From Dromiciops gliroides (lineage: Eukaryota > Chordata > Mammalia > Microbiotheria > Microbiotheriidae): a DNA stretch of 64,000 nucleotides. Where the stretch lies: assembly GCF_019393635.1 (NCBI RefSeq), contig NC_057861.1:80235327-80299326 (forward strand), written 5' to 3'. Each line of letters starts with the position of its first letter. Positions within the stretch are counted from its first letter, which is position 1. Positions 11,528 to 22,518 of the stretch are shown here, one piece after another. A program made the translations under genes and the position numbers. Below the pieces are notes generated by a model. The model did no database searches and was not told the DNA's origin. It saw nothing but the letters and a program-made list of their open reading frames with translations.

Positions 11528-12639
11528 CTGTAATGGAATTACAACAACAAAATCAGAAGGACAATGTAGTGTTAGAAAAACCTATCCCACCAAATCCCAA
11601 ATAATTGGGCAGGACTATCATTTACCACAAGAACCTTTGGGAATGGGTGGAAACTACCTTCCAAGGACAAGTTCTACTTCACTCCTGGGGAAAAAAACCC
11701 ATCAAGTATCTACTATAAAAAATATGAAGGCATCAGTGGTCTGCTGAAGGACAAGAATGATGATAATAATAGCAATTACAAAGCACTTATTATAATACAT
11801 TGTGGCTCATCAGATTCTCCCATCTCCTGAGAAGGGGAAGGATAATATAGATAATCCACAGACCTGGTCTATTAGTTGATATATCTCTGATAGACAGATG
11901 AATAATAACCTGCAAAACCATTATGTAGAATTAAATAAAAGGTAGAATGTGCTTTTGAGAATTTGTATAGTGCTTTGAATGATCCCAAGTTTCTCCCTGA
12001 AACAAAGCCCCATCTTGATAATACTGTCTTTCAAAAGCAGAGAACAAAAGCAAACCAAAAATGAAGCAGAGAACAGCTGGGTAGATTTGAAAACAATGTC
12101 TAGTATTTATTATATAGGTTTTCTTGAAGTGGAAATTTATTGTTTTGTGTTGAATCCTCTCCTATGTTCTGCTGTCTACATGACAACTTTTTTTCTTTTC
12201 TCATTTTTTATGAGAAAAATTATGAGTAAAATAAAATTTAAAAATTTAACAAAAAAATAACACCATCTTCCAGTATGCTGTGGGACTGTGAGCCACAGAA
12301 TACTACAGTTTCTAATGAAATATAGTTGTGGATCATCCACAGGACATGAAGGCACCAAATCACGGGATGACAGATTTCAAGGTGAAGCGATGCTAGAGAG
12401 CATCTAGTATTTAGCTCTCATTAACTCATACTCGTTATGGGGGAAACGCTGGGAGTCCTTGTGCCCATAACATCCTTATTTTTCTTTGGGAGCCTAGATG
12501 TTAATAAGATGATAAATATGTCTGTTATATTGATACTTATTCCTTTCATCTTTAAGTGGTATGCAGTTAAGTTAGTTAGGGATACCAAAGCAAGGTATAC
12601 CAACTACAGAGAGAAAAACTGAGCAATGGGCTTAGAGGG
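11528..12639. other. Intron sequence, unassigned
   Basis: Inside gene 1 intron 2. A hint of CORE-SINE near 11,775 (GCAATTACAAAGCACTTATTA); nothing firm. Confidence 0.35.
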
Positions 12640-12830
12640 AGGAGAGCAGGGTTACAGTCCCAGCTCTGCTACTTCCAAATTGTATGACTTCAGACAAATC
12701 TTTTAAATTTCTAGAGGCTTGGTTTCCTCATTTGTAAAACAGAATAATAATATTTATGGTACTACCTTGTGATGGTTGTGAAGAAAGTTCCTAGCACATT
12801 GTAAAATGCTGGATAAATATTATTACAGTG
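12640..12830 (+). repeat. MIR/CORE-SINE
   Basis: CTTGGTTTCCTCATTTGTAA, CTAGCACATTGTAAAATGC. Confidence 0.75.
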
Positions 12831-12916
12831 AGGTAGTGAGTTTATGGTAACTGATGACAGTAGGAGAATAGGTCATAAGAAAGCCAAGGTAGTTATCATC
12901 TGAAAAGGGAAGCACA

Positions 12917-13258
12917 TGTTCTTAGCAATACAATGATCCAAGACCATCCCAAAGGACTCATGATGAAAAATGCTATCCACCTCCAGAGAAAAAACCGATG
13001 GAGTTTGAGTGCAGATAGATGCATACTATTTTTTACTTTACTTTTTTGTGGGGGTTTTTTGGTCTGTGTTTTCTTTCACAACATGACTAATTTGGAAATG
13101 TTTTGCACCACTGTACATGTATAACCTATGTCAAATTGCTTACCATATTAGGAAGGGAGAGAATTTGGAACTCAAAGTTTTATAAAATGAATGTTAAAAA
13201 TAGTTTTTACATGTCATTAGGAAAAAATAAAATATTATTCAAAAAATGAAAAAAAAGG
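12917..13258 (+). mobile_element. L1 3' end, 5' truncated
   Basis: Matches the same 3' region (CATGTATAACCTATGTCAAA, GGAACTCAAAG). Exact GGGAAGCACA duplication on both sides. It lies just downstream of the gene 1 start exon, in its second intron. Confidence 0.9.
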
Positions 13259-13288
13259 GGGAAGCACAGATGTAGAGGGGATAACTAC

Positions 13289-13440
13289 CATGTTACAATC
13301 ATGTAGATGGATTAACAAATTCCTGATGATGCAGTCCAAGAGGGATGCCAGGTGAAGAGAAGCTGATAGCAAGCGCTGACTCCTGGGATACTTTGTCTCC
13401 CTGATAGAATTTCTGATCCTATGTACAGATGGAGAGAGAC
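13289..13440 (-). CDS. KRAB-ZNF gene 1, 5' UTR and start-codon exon (predicted)
   Basis: A predicted 152-bp exon, acceptor ATCACCCACAG, donor ATG|GTAGTT. It ends exactly after ATG, so the start codon is its last three bases and the KRAB-A exon follows in phase 0, giving Met-His-Leu-Val-Thr-Phe. The main support is a paralogous exon on the plus strand at 60,910-61,068, which matches it along most of its length (CATCAGCTTCTCTTCA-like core, AACATG|GTA end) and in the upstream intron (GTTGAATGACA). The start has A at -3. A second ATG 14 bases upstream opens a frame that ends just after the KRAB-A junction. The donor is not a strong one, and there is no transcript evidence. Confidence 0.6.
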
Positions 13441-13639
13441 CTGTGGGTGATTAAAAACATAGCAAGCTGAGAAGAGTGAATGTCATTCAACCAAAACATC
13501 AAAGTATAGAATTATCTCCCTAGGATACAGAGAAGGGAGATTAAGTCATTCCCCAGCTCTATAAGGGAATAGCAAGAGAGATACTGATTCATTTATTATT
13601 CTAGAGTAACAACATAGTTAAAAAAAAAAAAGACAACAT

Positions 13640-13815
13640 AGTAAACTAGAAAGAGCAGATTGAGAGTAAGAGAACCTGAGTTCAAATCCTACTTCTATCC
13701 CATACTTGCCTGTGTCATCTCAAGCAAGTCATTTAATCTCATTAGGCTGGTTTCTTCATTTATAAAATGAGAGTTGGACTGGATGGTCTCTTACAGCTAT
13801 AAATCTATGATCTTT
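13640..13815 (+). repeat. CORE-SINE-like repeat
   Basis: GAGTTCAAATCCTACTTCTA, CAAGCAAGTCATTTAATCTC, TTATAAAATGAGAGTTGGAC. Lies close upstream (in gene 1 direction) of the ATG exon. Confidence 0.75.
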
Positions 13816-14106
13816 TGATGTTCAAGGGTAGAGACAATCCTCTTAAGATGTTTTATACTCTCTCAGTTCATGTGACATTGCTTTCTCTCATTTCCCCTAT
13901 CTAACAGAGGAGACTCCTCAGTCCTACCTCCTAACAGAGGGTGTACCAAAAGATCCTATCCTGGGACTTCTTTCTCTAAACTTTCTCTTAGTGATCTTAT
14001 CCACTCCCACAGGTTCAATTATCACCTCTATAAAGATGATTCTCAGATCCATATCCTCAGCCCTAGTCTTTCTCCTAAGCATCAGGAATCATCCATGGGA
14101 CATTTC

Positions 14107-14259
14107 CTTCCCCCCCCCTTTTTTTTTGTGGGGCAATAGGGGTTAAGTGACTTGCCTAGGGTCATACAGCTAGTGTCAAGTGTCTGAGGCCAGATTTGAA
14201 CTCAGGTCCTCCTGAATCTAGGGCCAGTGCTTTATCCACTCTGCCACCTCGCTGCCCCC
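14107..14259 (-). repeat. tRNA-derived SINE in L2
   Basis: Flanked by exact CATGGGACATTTC duplications. Confidence 0.95.
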
Positions 14260-14429
14260 CATGGGACATTTCAATCAGAAGTTCCACAGGCATCTCAAAT
14301 TCAACAAGTCCAAAACAGAACTCATTATCTTCCCCCAACCACAACTCACCTCTAAAGAATTTCTTTATTTCTGTTGAGAGTACCACCATCTTTCCTGTCA
14401 GTCAGATTTACAACCCTGGAATTATTTTT

Positions 14430-14700
14430 AACAGATAGATAGCTATGTGGTATAGTAGAAAAAGCACTGGGCCTGGAGTCAGAAAGACCCGAGTTCAAAT
14501 TCAGCCTCAGACATTTATTTACTAGTTGTGTAATCCTGGGCTACTCACTTAATCTGTCTGCCTCACTTTCCTCAACCACAAAATTGAGATACTAACAGTA
14601 CCTACTTCCCAAGGTTGTTGTGACAATAAAATGAGTTTTTGTAAAGCATTTAGCACAGTGCCTAGCACACAGGAAGTGTTTAAGAAATGATTATTTACTT
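14430..14700 (+). repeat. CORE-SINE in L2
   Basis: tRNA-like head, then CTACTTCCCAAGGTTGTTGTG and GCATTTAGCACAGTGCCTAG, the L2-type tail. Confidence 0.85.
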
Positions 14701-14946
14701 CCTTCTTTATTTTCCTTTACCCTATTTAATCAGTTGCCAAGTCTTACCAATTCTACTTTCACATCTCTTATTCATCCCATTCTCTTCACTTAGATTGCCA
14801 CTACCTTGATTCAGATCCTTATCACCTCTTTTCTGGATTACTGCTTTAGTCTCCTAATTGATCTCACTCTCTTAAGTCTCTAGTGTAAATTTCTGGCTTA
14901 ACTGTCCTACTGCCATCTACTTAATTCAAGTACATCACTTACCATG

Positions 14947-16906
14947 CTAGTCGAAAAATCAGGCTTGAGATAGCAACTACAGTTCTGGGGTTGACCTGGT
15001 TTCCTGTTTTCACTGACATAGATCTTCCTCTTCCCCAACTGCTCTTTGAAATTCCAATGTAACCATCCTGCTTATGTATTCAAAAGGTAGCTTATGTATT
15101 TAAGATAGCTTAAAATATGTTTGGGGCTCACTGGGACTTAACATTAAGTATTTAGTATAGCTTGCACTCTGTGCATAACAAACTGCCGTTTTCTCCTATT
15201 TCAGTGCAATTGATTGGTTACTGGCAGCAGTACCTAGTCTACTTACTCCCAGACAATTTGTCACAATTGTTGGTGACTGAGATAGGACAAACTAGGTTGG
15301 ACTAAGCTCAAGTTTTCCATCCTTGCAACCCTCCAGCATGCACAAAGCAGATTTTACCATGGGAGACTTCTGGGTGGAGTGGAAAAAATCAACTGGTTGG
15401 TAAAGTTGCAGTCCTATTCATAAAATATCAGAGACATATTAGTATCCTGTATATTTTTTCCATATTATCTGCCTGTCTTTTGCATTAGACATGTCATTAA
15501 ACTCTGAGGAAATCAGCCAAGCAGTTGTACCAATGAGTATAGTGCTGTAATTCAGGATGCAAATTCGAGGATTTGGTTGAGGAAGTTCATGTTTTAAATG
15601 GGAGGGTCTACTACTCTTTCAGGCTAGGATGAGAAATCTTCCAAATCCTGTGTCCCTTCACCATATTTCCCTCAGGAAAAATAAGCAAGAGACTTATATG
15701 CTTAATTATTGTATCATCTTGGCCAAAAATATGGTTCCTTCTGAGACTAGTCTGATCTGACATAAATTTTGAGTAATCCCCATCACTAATGATAGACATA
15801 TGAGATAAGCCTCAATTTCACCTTGAGTAGTCAGTGATCTTTCAAGTTCTGGTCATTCTTGTCTGTTTATTCCTGGTCAAATCTCGACATGGGATCTGGC
15901 CAGCATATCTCTTCTAGAGATATCCTTTGGACTGTCTTCTGGCTAATATGAAAAAAATTCCTTTCAAAGAACCCAGTCTAAAGTCCAGTTCCAGCAACTT
16001 TGTGGAAATATCTAAAGTAGATTAACTTCTAAAACTAGACACCCTTGGCCCCAAGAAAGATCTCTTGATTTTGAAACTTGCACAGAATTAGTGGAATAGT
16101 GGTAAACATTTAGTATCTTGGTGAAAGCTGAATGCTGCACATTTGTATCTGATCAAATCCTCAATATTTCTAATTATCTTAAATAAACTGGAAAGTTAGG
16201 AACAGAACTAGAGCACATTAAACATGAAAGAATAACTGGGACATTTGGGGCTACTTGCAAAACACACAGGCTGGATCAAGGAAATTTTGAAAGCCCTGTG
16301 TACTAATAATCATTATTGTATGATTTTACTTTACTGTAGTATTCAATGTATCCTAATATTTGCATCCAACTTTAGAAATGCTTGCCAGAAAATTATATGA
16401 AGATATCCCAAGAAGAGATAGCTAAGATGAACATGAATGTGATCTAATATACACAAATGTGATATGGAAGAAAAGGGAGTACTGTAATAAAAACATATCT
16501 GGTTAACCTTTAATCTCCATTTACTTAATGAGCAAATCATATATCATGTTAAAGTCTGTAAGTTTGGGATAGCAGCTACAGCTCCTGTGTTAACTGGCTC
16601 ATATCCTGGGGTTTTTGTTGGCTTTTTTGGACATATCTTCCCCTTATTCCATCACATCTCTGAAGTGTTCATCCTTATCTTCCCCAACTGCTCTTTGTAA
16701 TTTCACTGTACCCATCTTGCTTATCTATTCAAAATCTATATAAGGTAGCTTAAAACATGCTTGGGGCTCACTGACAGTGCTTAATGTTTGGTGTTACCTA
16801 GGCTCTGAGCATAATAAACTGAAGTTTTCTTCTATCTTTACATCAATGATTCATCATCAGCTGATAGTTCCTAGTCAATGACCTCCTAGACAATTTTGTC
16901 ACATTA
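14947..16906 (+). mobile_element. Endogenous retrovirus with two LTRs, old and broken
   Basis: Two directly repeated segments, about 14,947-15,267 and 16,547-16,906, align along their length (shared TCTTCCCCAACTGCTCTTTG and GGGGCTCACTG) and both end in TTTGTCACA. The second has an AATAAA. About 1.3 kb lies between, far too short for a whole provirus, and holds no usable frame. The LTRs have diverged strongly, so the insertion is old. TTACC-like bases flank both ends. It interrupts an L2 copy. Family not assigned. Confidence 0.75.
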
Positions 16907-17274
16907 CCTTATCTAATCCTTCCTCTAAACAGCCTCAAAAGTGATATTCCCAAAGCATGTCAGGCCACATCACCCCCCAAAGAACTTCCAGTAATCATAT
17001 TTTACCTCTAAGATAAAATAAAAGCTCCTGTTTGGCATTTCAAACCCTTTACAATCTGGCTTCAGCCTTTATTACACCTTTTCACATACTTTATGGTCCA
17101 GTAAAAAGGGCCTATTTGCTATTCCTTACATATTCCTTATATAAAATATTCAACCTCCCCTCTTTGTGTTGGGAATAAACACTCACCTTACCTCTGCCCC
17201 ATAGAATCTAGCTTCCTTTAAAACTCAGCTCAAACACTACCTTCTATATAAGGCTTTTCCTAATCAAAGTTGGA

Positions 17275-17706
17275 TAGGCAGCTGGTGGTGCAGTGGACAG
17301 AACACAGGGCCTGGAGTCAGGAAGACCTGAATTCAAACCTCGTCTGATACTAACTGTGTGACCCTAGGCAAATCATGTAACCTCTGTTCGACTCCATTTC
17401 CTCAACTGTAAAAGGGGGATAAGAACAGCACCCGCCTCACAGGGTTGTTGTGAGGATCAAATGAGATATCTATCTATCTATCTATCTACCTATTTATCAA
17501 ATTCATTAATTTGTTTATGTATTTTTTGGGGGCAATGAGGTTTAAGTGACTTGTCCAAGGTCACACAGCTATTAAGTGTCAAGTGTCTGAGGCCAGATTT
17601 GAACTCAGGTCCTTCTGAATCCAGGGCCTGTGCCACCTAGCTGCCCCCAAATGAGATATTGATAAAGCACACTGCCTGGCACAAAGTTGATGCTAAATAA
17701 ATGTTT
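17275..17706 (+). repeat. CORE-SINE with a SINE inserted
   Basis: Head GGCAGCTGGTGGTGCAGTGG; TCACAGGGTTGTTGTGAGGA; ends after the inserted SINE with GCCTGGCACAAAGTTGATGC. Confidence 0.85.
17471..17648 (-). repeat. tRNA-derived SINE with ATCT microsatellite tail, inside a CORE-SINE
   Basis: AAATGAGATAT is duplicated on both sides. The tail side carries a (CTAT)n stretch and a further 40 bp before the usual SINE end, so the 3' end is longer than in the other copies. Confidence 0.85.
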
Positions 17707-17879
17707 CTTCCCTTCCCAGATCTCCTACTGAAAGACTGTGAGGCATTAAGAACTCTGGATTTGATAACAGAGGACATGTATTCAAGCCTCTTCTCTACTA
17801 CTTACAACCTTATTTTTTGGTAAAATAAAAGGATCATATTAGATCAGAGGATTTAGAATTAGGAAGGACCTTAAAGATA

Positions 17880-18125
17880 ATAATTAAAATATTAGCTAGC
17901 ATTTACATAGTACTTTAAGAGTTACAAAGCTCTTTACATATGTCATTTGAACTTCACAACAATTTTATAAGGAAGGTGCTGTAATTATGCCAGTTTTACA
18001 GATGAGGAACCAGAAGCTGGAGGAAGTGAAATTACTTGCCCTGGGCTGGTAGCTAACAGGTGAAAGAGGCAGGATTCAGATTCAGGTTCTCCTCGCTCCA
18101 AGTCCAGTCCTCTATTCTGTGACTT
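17880..18125 (-). repeat. CORE-SINE, reverse
   Basis: GCATTTACATAGTACTTTAA to CTCCAAGTCCAGTCCTCTAT. Confidence 0.8.
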
Positions 18126-18299
18126 GCCAGAAAGTAAAACCACTACCACCACTATTACCTTAACCACCATCTCCCCTTGGATCCCAATAGTGACAGCCCA
18201 GGATCCTGAACTCAAAAGCCATGGGAATAGTGATTTTTAAAAATGATATTAAAGAAACAAAATGACTATTTCCTTTGCTCCTACACCCTAAGGAACATA

Positions 18300-18440
18300 G
18301 GACCTTTCCATCTTATTTGCAACTGAAACCTTCTGCATGTGATGTCTCCCCAATTAGAATATGAGCATTGAGACCAGGAACTGCCTTGCTTTTCTATTTG
18401 TATTGATTAATAAATGCTTTATTCATTCATTACTTACTAG
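18300..18440 (+). mobile_element. L2 3' end
   Basis: ATATGAGCATTGAGACCAGG to TTAATAAATGCTTTATTCATTC, the usual L2 terminus. Confidence 0.65.
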
Positions 18441-18469
18441 ACCACCTAGTTGCCTCAGAGATCATCTAG

Positions 18470-18650
18470 TTTAGGACTTCTTAAAACTTTTCCACTCACA
18501 ACCCCTTTTCACCTGGGAAATTTTTATGCAACCTTGGTTTTACAGGTATATAAAACAGGCACACAAATCAAACATTTACTGCCAAATTTTTCACAACCCT
18601 CACATTGTTACATGCCTCCCTATGGGTTGAGAGCCACAGTTTAAGAAGCT
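18470..18650. mobile_element. hAT-type MITE, family A
   Basis: The same family in the other orientation, ends ACTTCTTAAAACTT and CAGTTTAAGAAGC, flanked by (C/G)ATCTAGT on both sides. Confidence 0.72.
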
Positions 18651-18659
18651 TTGATCTAG

Positions 18660-18810
18660 TCCAGAGGGTCTTAGCTTTTTTGTATCATGGACCCCTTTGG
18701 CTGTCTGGTGAAAGATATGAACCCCTTCTCAGAATAATTATTTTTAAATACATAAAATGCATAGGATTACAAAGGGAAACCAATTTTATTGAAGTCCAAC
18801 TAATTCATCG
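18660..18810. mobile_element. hAT-type MITE, family B, truncated by an LTR
   Basis: GGGTCTTAGCTTTTTTGTATC, GGATTACAAAGGGAAACCAA match the copy at 23,030. The right half is missing where the LTR at 18,811 begins. Confidence 0.65.
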
Positions 18811-19307
18811 TGAGGTGGGGGACCGGATTAGAAATAGCAGAATGACATTGAGAAAGAGCTGTGCTGGCCTGGCTGGCCTGATTGTTTTTGTTTTCAGTTC
18901 CATAGCAGGAAAGGGTCCTCTCCCCTAGTTAGGAGGAGCTGAATTATATAAACCTCAGGGGAGTGGGGGGGGGGGGGGAATAAGAATTGTGATTAAAGCC
19001 TCCGGAGTATCTTGGCATCTGCTCCAGGATAAGACCCAGCCCAAGGATAGAGCCCCTGGAGCATCGTGACCTTTGCACTTCCCTGAGGTGTCACAAGAGG
19101 GGGGCCCTCTTGGAATAGGGAAGACCCTTGGTATGGTTCTTTTTGTTTACTGTGTCCTATAAAAAGTTGGCAGTTTCTTCGCTTGGTTGAGACTTAGGAG
19201 CTCTCCTCCTAGTCAGCTGTTCTATTGCAAGAAGCCGGATCTAAAATCTTTGTGTGCGAGTTTAATTCCTTAACTGAGAATATCTAAGAACCAGCTCACC
19301 CCTGACA
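18811..19307 (+). mobile_element. Solo LTR-like copy
   Basis: Starts TGAGGTGGGG, contains a TATA box (CCTATAAAAAG) near 19,158 followed by a U5-like stretch, and ends near CCCCTGACA. It cuts off a hAT-type MITE on its left. A run of about 15 G's lies near 18,966. The right end is uncertain by about ten bases. Confidence 0.55.
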
Positions 19308-19417
19308 ATCTGACACTGGAAAAAAAAAACTGAGGACCAGTAAAGTTAAATGACTTCAGATTACAGGAGCATAAATTTAGCGCTGGAAGGGACCTTCACC
19401 ATCATCTAGTGCAGTCT

Positions 19418-19590
19418 GGTAGAGAACTTTAAAAAAATACTAATTCTATACCTGTATTCCAACATAATTGGTTTCCTTTGTAATCCCCTTGTATTTTGTG
19501 CATTTCAAACATTATTTTTAGAAAGGGTTCACGGGCTTCACCGCACTTCCCAAGGGATTCAGGACACACACAAAAGGGTTAAAGAACTGC
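19418..19590. mobile_element. hAT-type MITE, family B
   Basis: Opposite orientation: TTGGTTTCCTTTGTAATCCC, GGGTTCACGGGCTTCACC, GGGTTAAAGAACTGC. Confidence 0.65.
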
Positions 19591-19969
19591 TACATTAGAC
19601 CCCGACAGCCTCCTCATTCATCTGGTTTGTACAAAGCTGCCTACACGGGGTCTCCCAAGAGCAGAGGACCGTGCGTTTACTGCTTTTCTTTGCGGGCCCA
19701 GCGTTTACTCAGAGCCTGGCACACAGTAGGCGCTTAACAGACGCCGGCTGCTTGGAAGACTGACCAGTCCCACCCTCGCATCAATCCACACCCTCGGACC
19801 GTACCCGGGCATCTCTCTCAAGTCGCTGCCAGGACTGAAAGGGACTGCAGCCAGCGTCAATGACGCAGGAACTCCAAACCGGCCCTCCCGCTCAGCCCTA
19901 AGGCCTTCGACCCTAGCCCCGGGCCGACCCTCTCGGTTATGGGCTGGCGGCGGTGTACAGGTGGGGAAT

Positions 19970-20153
19970 GGGGAGGGGAGGGGAGGGGAGGGGAGGGGAG
20001 GGGAGGGGAGGGGAGGGGAGGGAAGGGAAGGGAAGGGAAGGGGAGGGGAGGGGAGGGGAGGGGAGGGGAGGGAAGGGAAGGGAAGGGAAGGGAAGGGAAG
20101 GGAAGGGAAGGGAAGGGAAGGGAAGGGAAGGGAAGGGAAGGGAAGGGAAGGAA
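19970..20153. repeat. GGGGA/GGGAA purine tract
   Basis: About 180 bp of all-purine pentamers on the plus strand, alternating between blocks of GGGGA and GGGAA. All the long open frames here (Gly/Arg/Glu or Pro/Ser/Leu repeats) are artefacts of it. It lies directly inside the start of gene 1 intron 1. Confidence 0.97.
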
Positions 20154-20159
20154 AGGGTG

Positions 20160-20400
20160 CCGCGCCCACTCGACCATCCAGCTCCGCTCACTTACCGCTC
20201 CCTAGCTGCCACCGAGCCGCCGCACTGACAGACAGGAAGTACTCTGGCTCTCTCTCGCCTCGCTCCCACCGCACTTACGCTCTAGGACGCTCTAGGAACC
20301 ACGGAGGACTCACTCGGTAGCTCCTGAGATGTGAGTGGTACTGGGGCGCAGGGCGGAGGCATGGTCCAGACCCAGAGATGGGGGGTGAGCCTCTGAAGGG
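20160..20400 (-). promoter_or_regulatory. GC-rich promoter P1 (minus)
   Basis: A CpG-rich block in an otherwise AT-rich window. On the minus strand it has TTCCTAGAG (20,290-20,298), a second CCTAGAG repeat directly after, an AAGTGCGG element and an ETS-like ACTTCCTG. It has no clear TATA box. A long GGGGA/GGGAA tract lies immediately downstream in the transcribed direction. Confidence 0.55.
20196..20300 (-). other. Predicted non-coding first exon of KRAB-ZNF gene 1
   Basis: On the minus strand the GC-rich block ends in a strong donor, GAGCG|GTAAGTGAG, at 20,196/20,195. The stretch before it resembles the first exon at 56.40-56.48 kb: both follow a TTCCTAGAG motif and an AAGTGCGG element, then a TTCC.GTC block and a GCGGC run. 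The transcription start is not fixed by sequence. It would splice to the 13,289-13,440 exon across about 6.8 kb. This linkage is inferred from strand, order and paralogy. Confidence 0.5.
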
Positions 20401-20569
20401 CACTGGGGCTATTCGACCTTCCCTCTCCCCCTTCCTTTTTTTTTTTTTGCTTTGCTCTCTCTGTCTCTGTCTCTCTGTGTCTCTATTGTTGAAGCTTCAA
20501 AGGACTAGGAAATAAAGAGAAATAGAGATGGGGCTGTTTCTTACAGACACTGGCCTTTTTGCTGTTCCT

Positions 20570-21120
20570 TGCACATCATGCTGTATCTCTCAACTCTGAT
20601 TTTACTGGACATTGGCTGTCCCGCGTGCCTGGCACGCTATCTCTTTTCGTCTCCACCTCCTGGTTTCTCTGGCGTCCTTCAAGTCTCAGCTAAAGTTTCA
20701 CCTGCTGCGAGAAACCTTTCCCTAGTTCTTCTTAATCTTAGAGCTTTTTTGTTCTTACATCGTTGTCTGTATGTTGTCTCCATTAAACTATGAGCTCCCT
20801 TAGAATGGGGACTTTCTTTTTAAACCTTTCTTTGTAACCCTAGTGTATAACACAGTTTCTGGCACAAAGTGGCACCGAATAAATTCTGGTTGACTGACCG
20901 ACTGACTAGATCTCCAGCCCTGTCCACTGAGCTTCAGACCCAAATTTCCAATTGCTCAAAAGGCATCCCTACTTGGATATCCTACCAGCCACCTCAAACT
21001 CAATATGTTCAAATTTAGGCTAGCTTTCTTCCTAAACCTAAATCCTTCTTCTGATTTAATTATATTGCCATCAATGACAGTCACACTAGAGTCCAATTCC
21101 CACCAATATGAGACCAAAAG
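20570..21120 (+). mobile_element. Two adjoining L2 fragments
   Basis: 20,570-20,905 is an L2 3' end (TTCAAGTCTCAGCTAAAGTT, ACTATGAGCTCC, CGAATAAATTCTGG). From about 20,905 an earlier part of L2 follows (CACCTCAAACTCAATATGTT). Confidence 0.8.
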
Positions 21121-21339
21121 GGAAAGTATTTGCCTAAAGTCCCGGGGAATTGGTGACAGAAACAGGATGAAGACATTAAACCTTTGATGTAATTTCCAGG
21201 AGAACAATTCCCCACGACTACAGGCATTCTCTGACGGGGACCTTGGGTTACACACACTGACTCTGACTTCTTGAGTTGCACCACCTTTCAGACTCCCAAT
21301 AACACCCTTAGAGAGGAAGCATGTCTGCACTCATGCTCT

Positions 21340-21450
21340 TCCCCCGTCTTCCTTCTCCCATTATATTCAAAAGGCCTTTTCACTCTCTGGTGCTCATTAA
21401 GATCTGACCTTCTGAAAGCATTCCGATAAGAAGTTTTTCCCTCCTGGCAG
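21340..21450 (-). pseudogene. Zinc-finger fragment
   Basis: On the minus strand a short open stretch reads YRNAFRRSDLNEHQRV then KRPFEYN, which matches the second half of one KRAB-type finger, its linker and the start of the next. The Cys pair and the normal TGEKP linker are gone. No other intact finger follows. It lies downstream of P2 in the same direction. Confidence 0.5.
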
Positions 21451-21512
21451 TAGCCTCCACCACAACTCACATTTCTATAATGCTGATAGTATACCTCAAA
21501 AGATATAGTCTG

Positions 21513-21693
21513 AGGGGGCAGCTAGGTGGCAGCTAGGTGGTGCAGTGGATAAAGCACCGGCCCTGGATTCAGGAGTTCCTGAGTTCAAATCCAGCCTCTG
21601 AGACCTGACACTTACTAGCTGTGTGACCCTGGGCAAGTCACTTAACCACCCATTGCCCCGCAAAAAACAACAACAACAACAACAACAACACCA
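21513..21693 (+). repeat. tRNA-derived SINE with duplicated 5' end
   Basis: Flanked by exact AAAAGATATAGTCTG. The first bases GGCAGCTAGGT occur twice in tandem. Tail is (CAA)n. Confidence 0.95.
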
Positions 21694-21699
21694 AAAAGA

Positions 21700-22510
21700 T
21701 ATAGTCTGCTAAGGGGGCAAAAGTGTGGAGAAGTGAGGGAACTGTTCCTTTAGCATTTCTGATTATACATCAACAAAATATCCATGTTCTCCTTTCCTTT
21801 TACTTCTGATAGAATTAATTCTCACCCATTCACCTTGGTAAGTGTTATGGGGAAAATGGTTGGTGTGCGGTGTTGGGGTATTCATCTTTAAAGAATTATA
21901 CCCTCTCGCACACAAATCCAATTATAATAAAATAATATTTGATTTAGGTGCTAGAGAAAGGAAACCAAAGTCAATGAACTTTTCTCATGGGGAGATGACA
22001 TGACACAGATACCAATCTCCTCCAGCAAGAGAAATGCAAATATTTTTTATAGAGGAACAATGGTGGAGGGACCAATGGGATGATCATCTGACTGTAGAAA
22101 ATTCCCTTATTGGGGGTAATCACTCCAGGGTTGGACATCCCCCACTGGTGGTGGCTGGAGGAAGGTGGGTTAGACACTACAACAAACATTGCAGTTGTTT
22201 GCATTGCCCAGTTATTGGAAAGGCTTAGTTAAGTCCCAGCTTTTAAATGCAGTCCATTTTTGGAGATAATCATATGATGGATAACCTTTAAGTTTATGCC
22301 TCCATTCATTTGGATGTTGTCCAAAACCATGAATGACCCTAGAAAAGGTGAGATGTGAGGTGTGTGGATCTTTATTAGGTAATGTTGAACAAATGGAGTG
22401 GTAAAATGTGCAGTGATAAGTATATACTGCCTGTACTTTTTTTCTATTTTTCTATTTCAAGAAACAATGGAAAGCCCTAATTTAAAAGATGAGCCTTGAT
22501 AAAAGGAATG
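21700..22510. other. Unassigned sequence
   Basis: No coding signal. The stretch around 21,846-22,250 has a GC shift that could be an old LTR but has no ends I can define. Confidence 0.3.
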
Positions 22511-22518
22511 GCATTTCT

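Larger units (their letters stand above)
13900..17270 (+). mobile_element. L2 LINE, split by two SINEs and an ERV
   Basis: Sense L2 reverse-transcriptase C-terminal region and 3' part: GGTTCAATTATCACCTCTAT, CATCTCAAATTCAACAAGTC, then CAAAGCATGTCAGGCCACAT after the ERV. Interrupted at 14,107, 14,430 and 14,947. Not coding. Confidence 0.85.

Noticed and set aside
19705-20320. Six overlapping long open frames rich in Pro/Ser/Leu or Gly/Glu/Arg
   Set aside because: All are readings of the GGGGA/GGGAA tract in different frames and strands.
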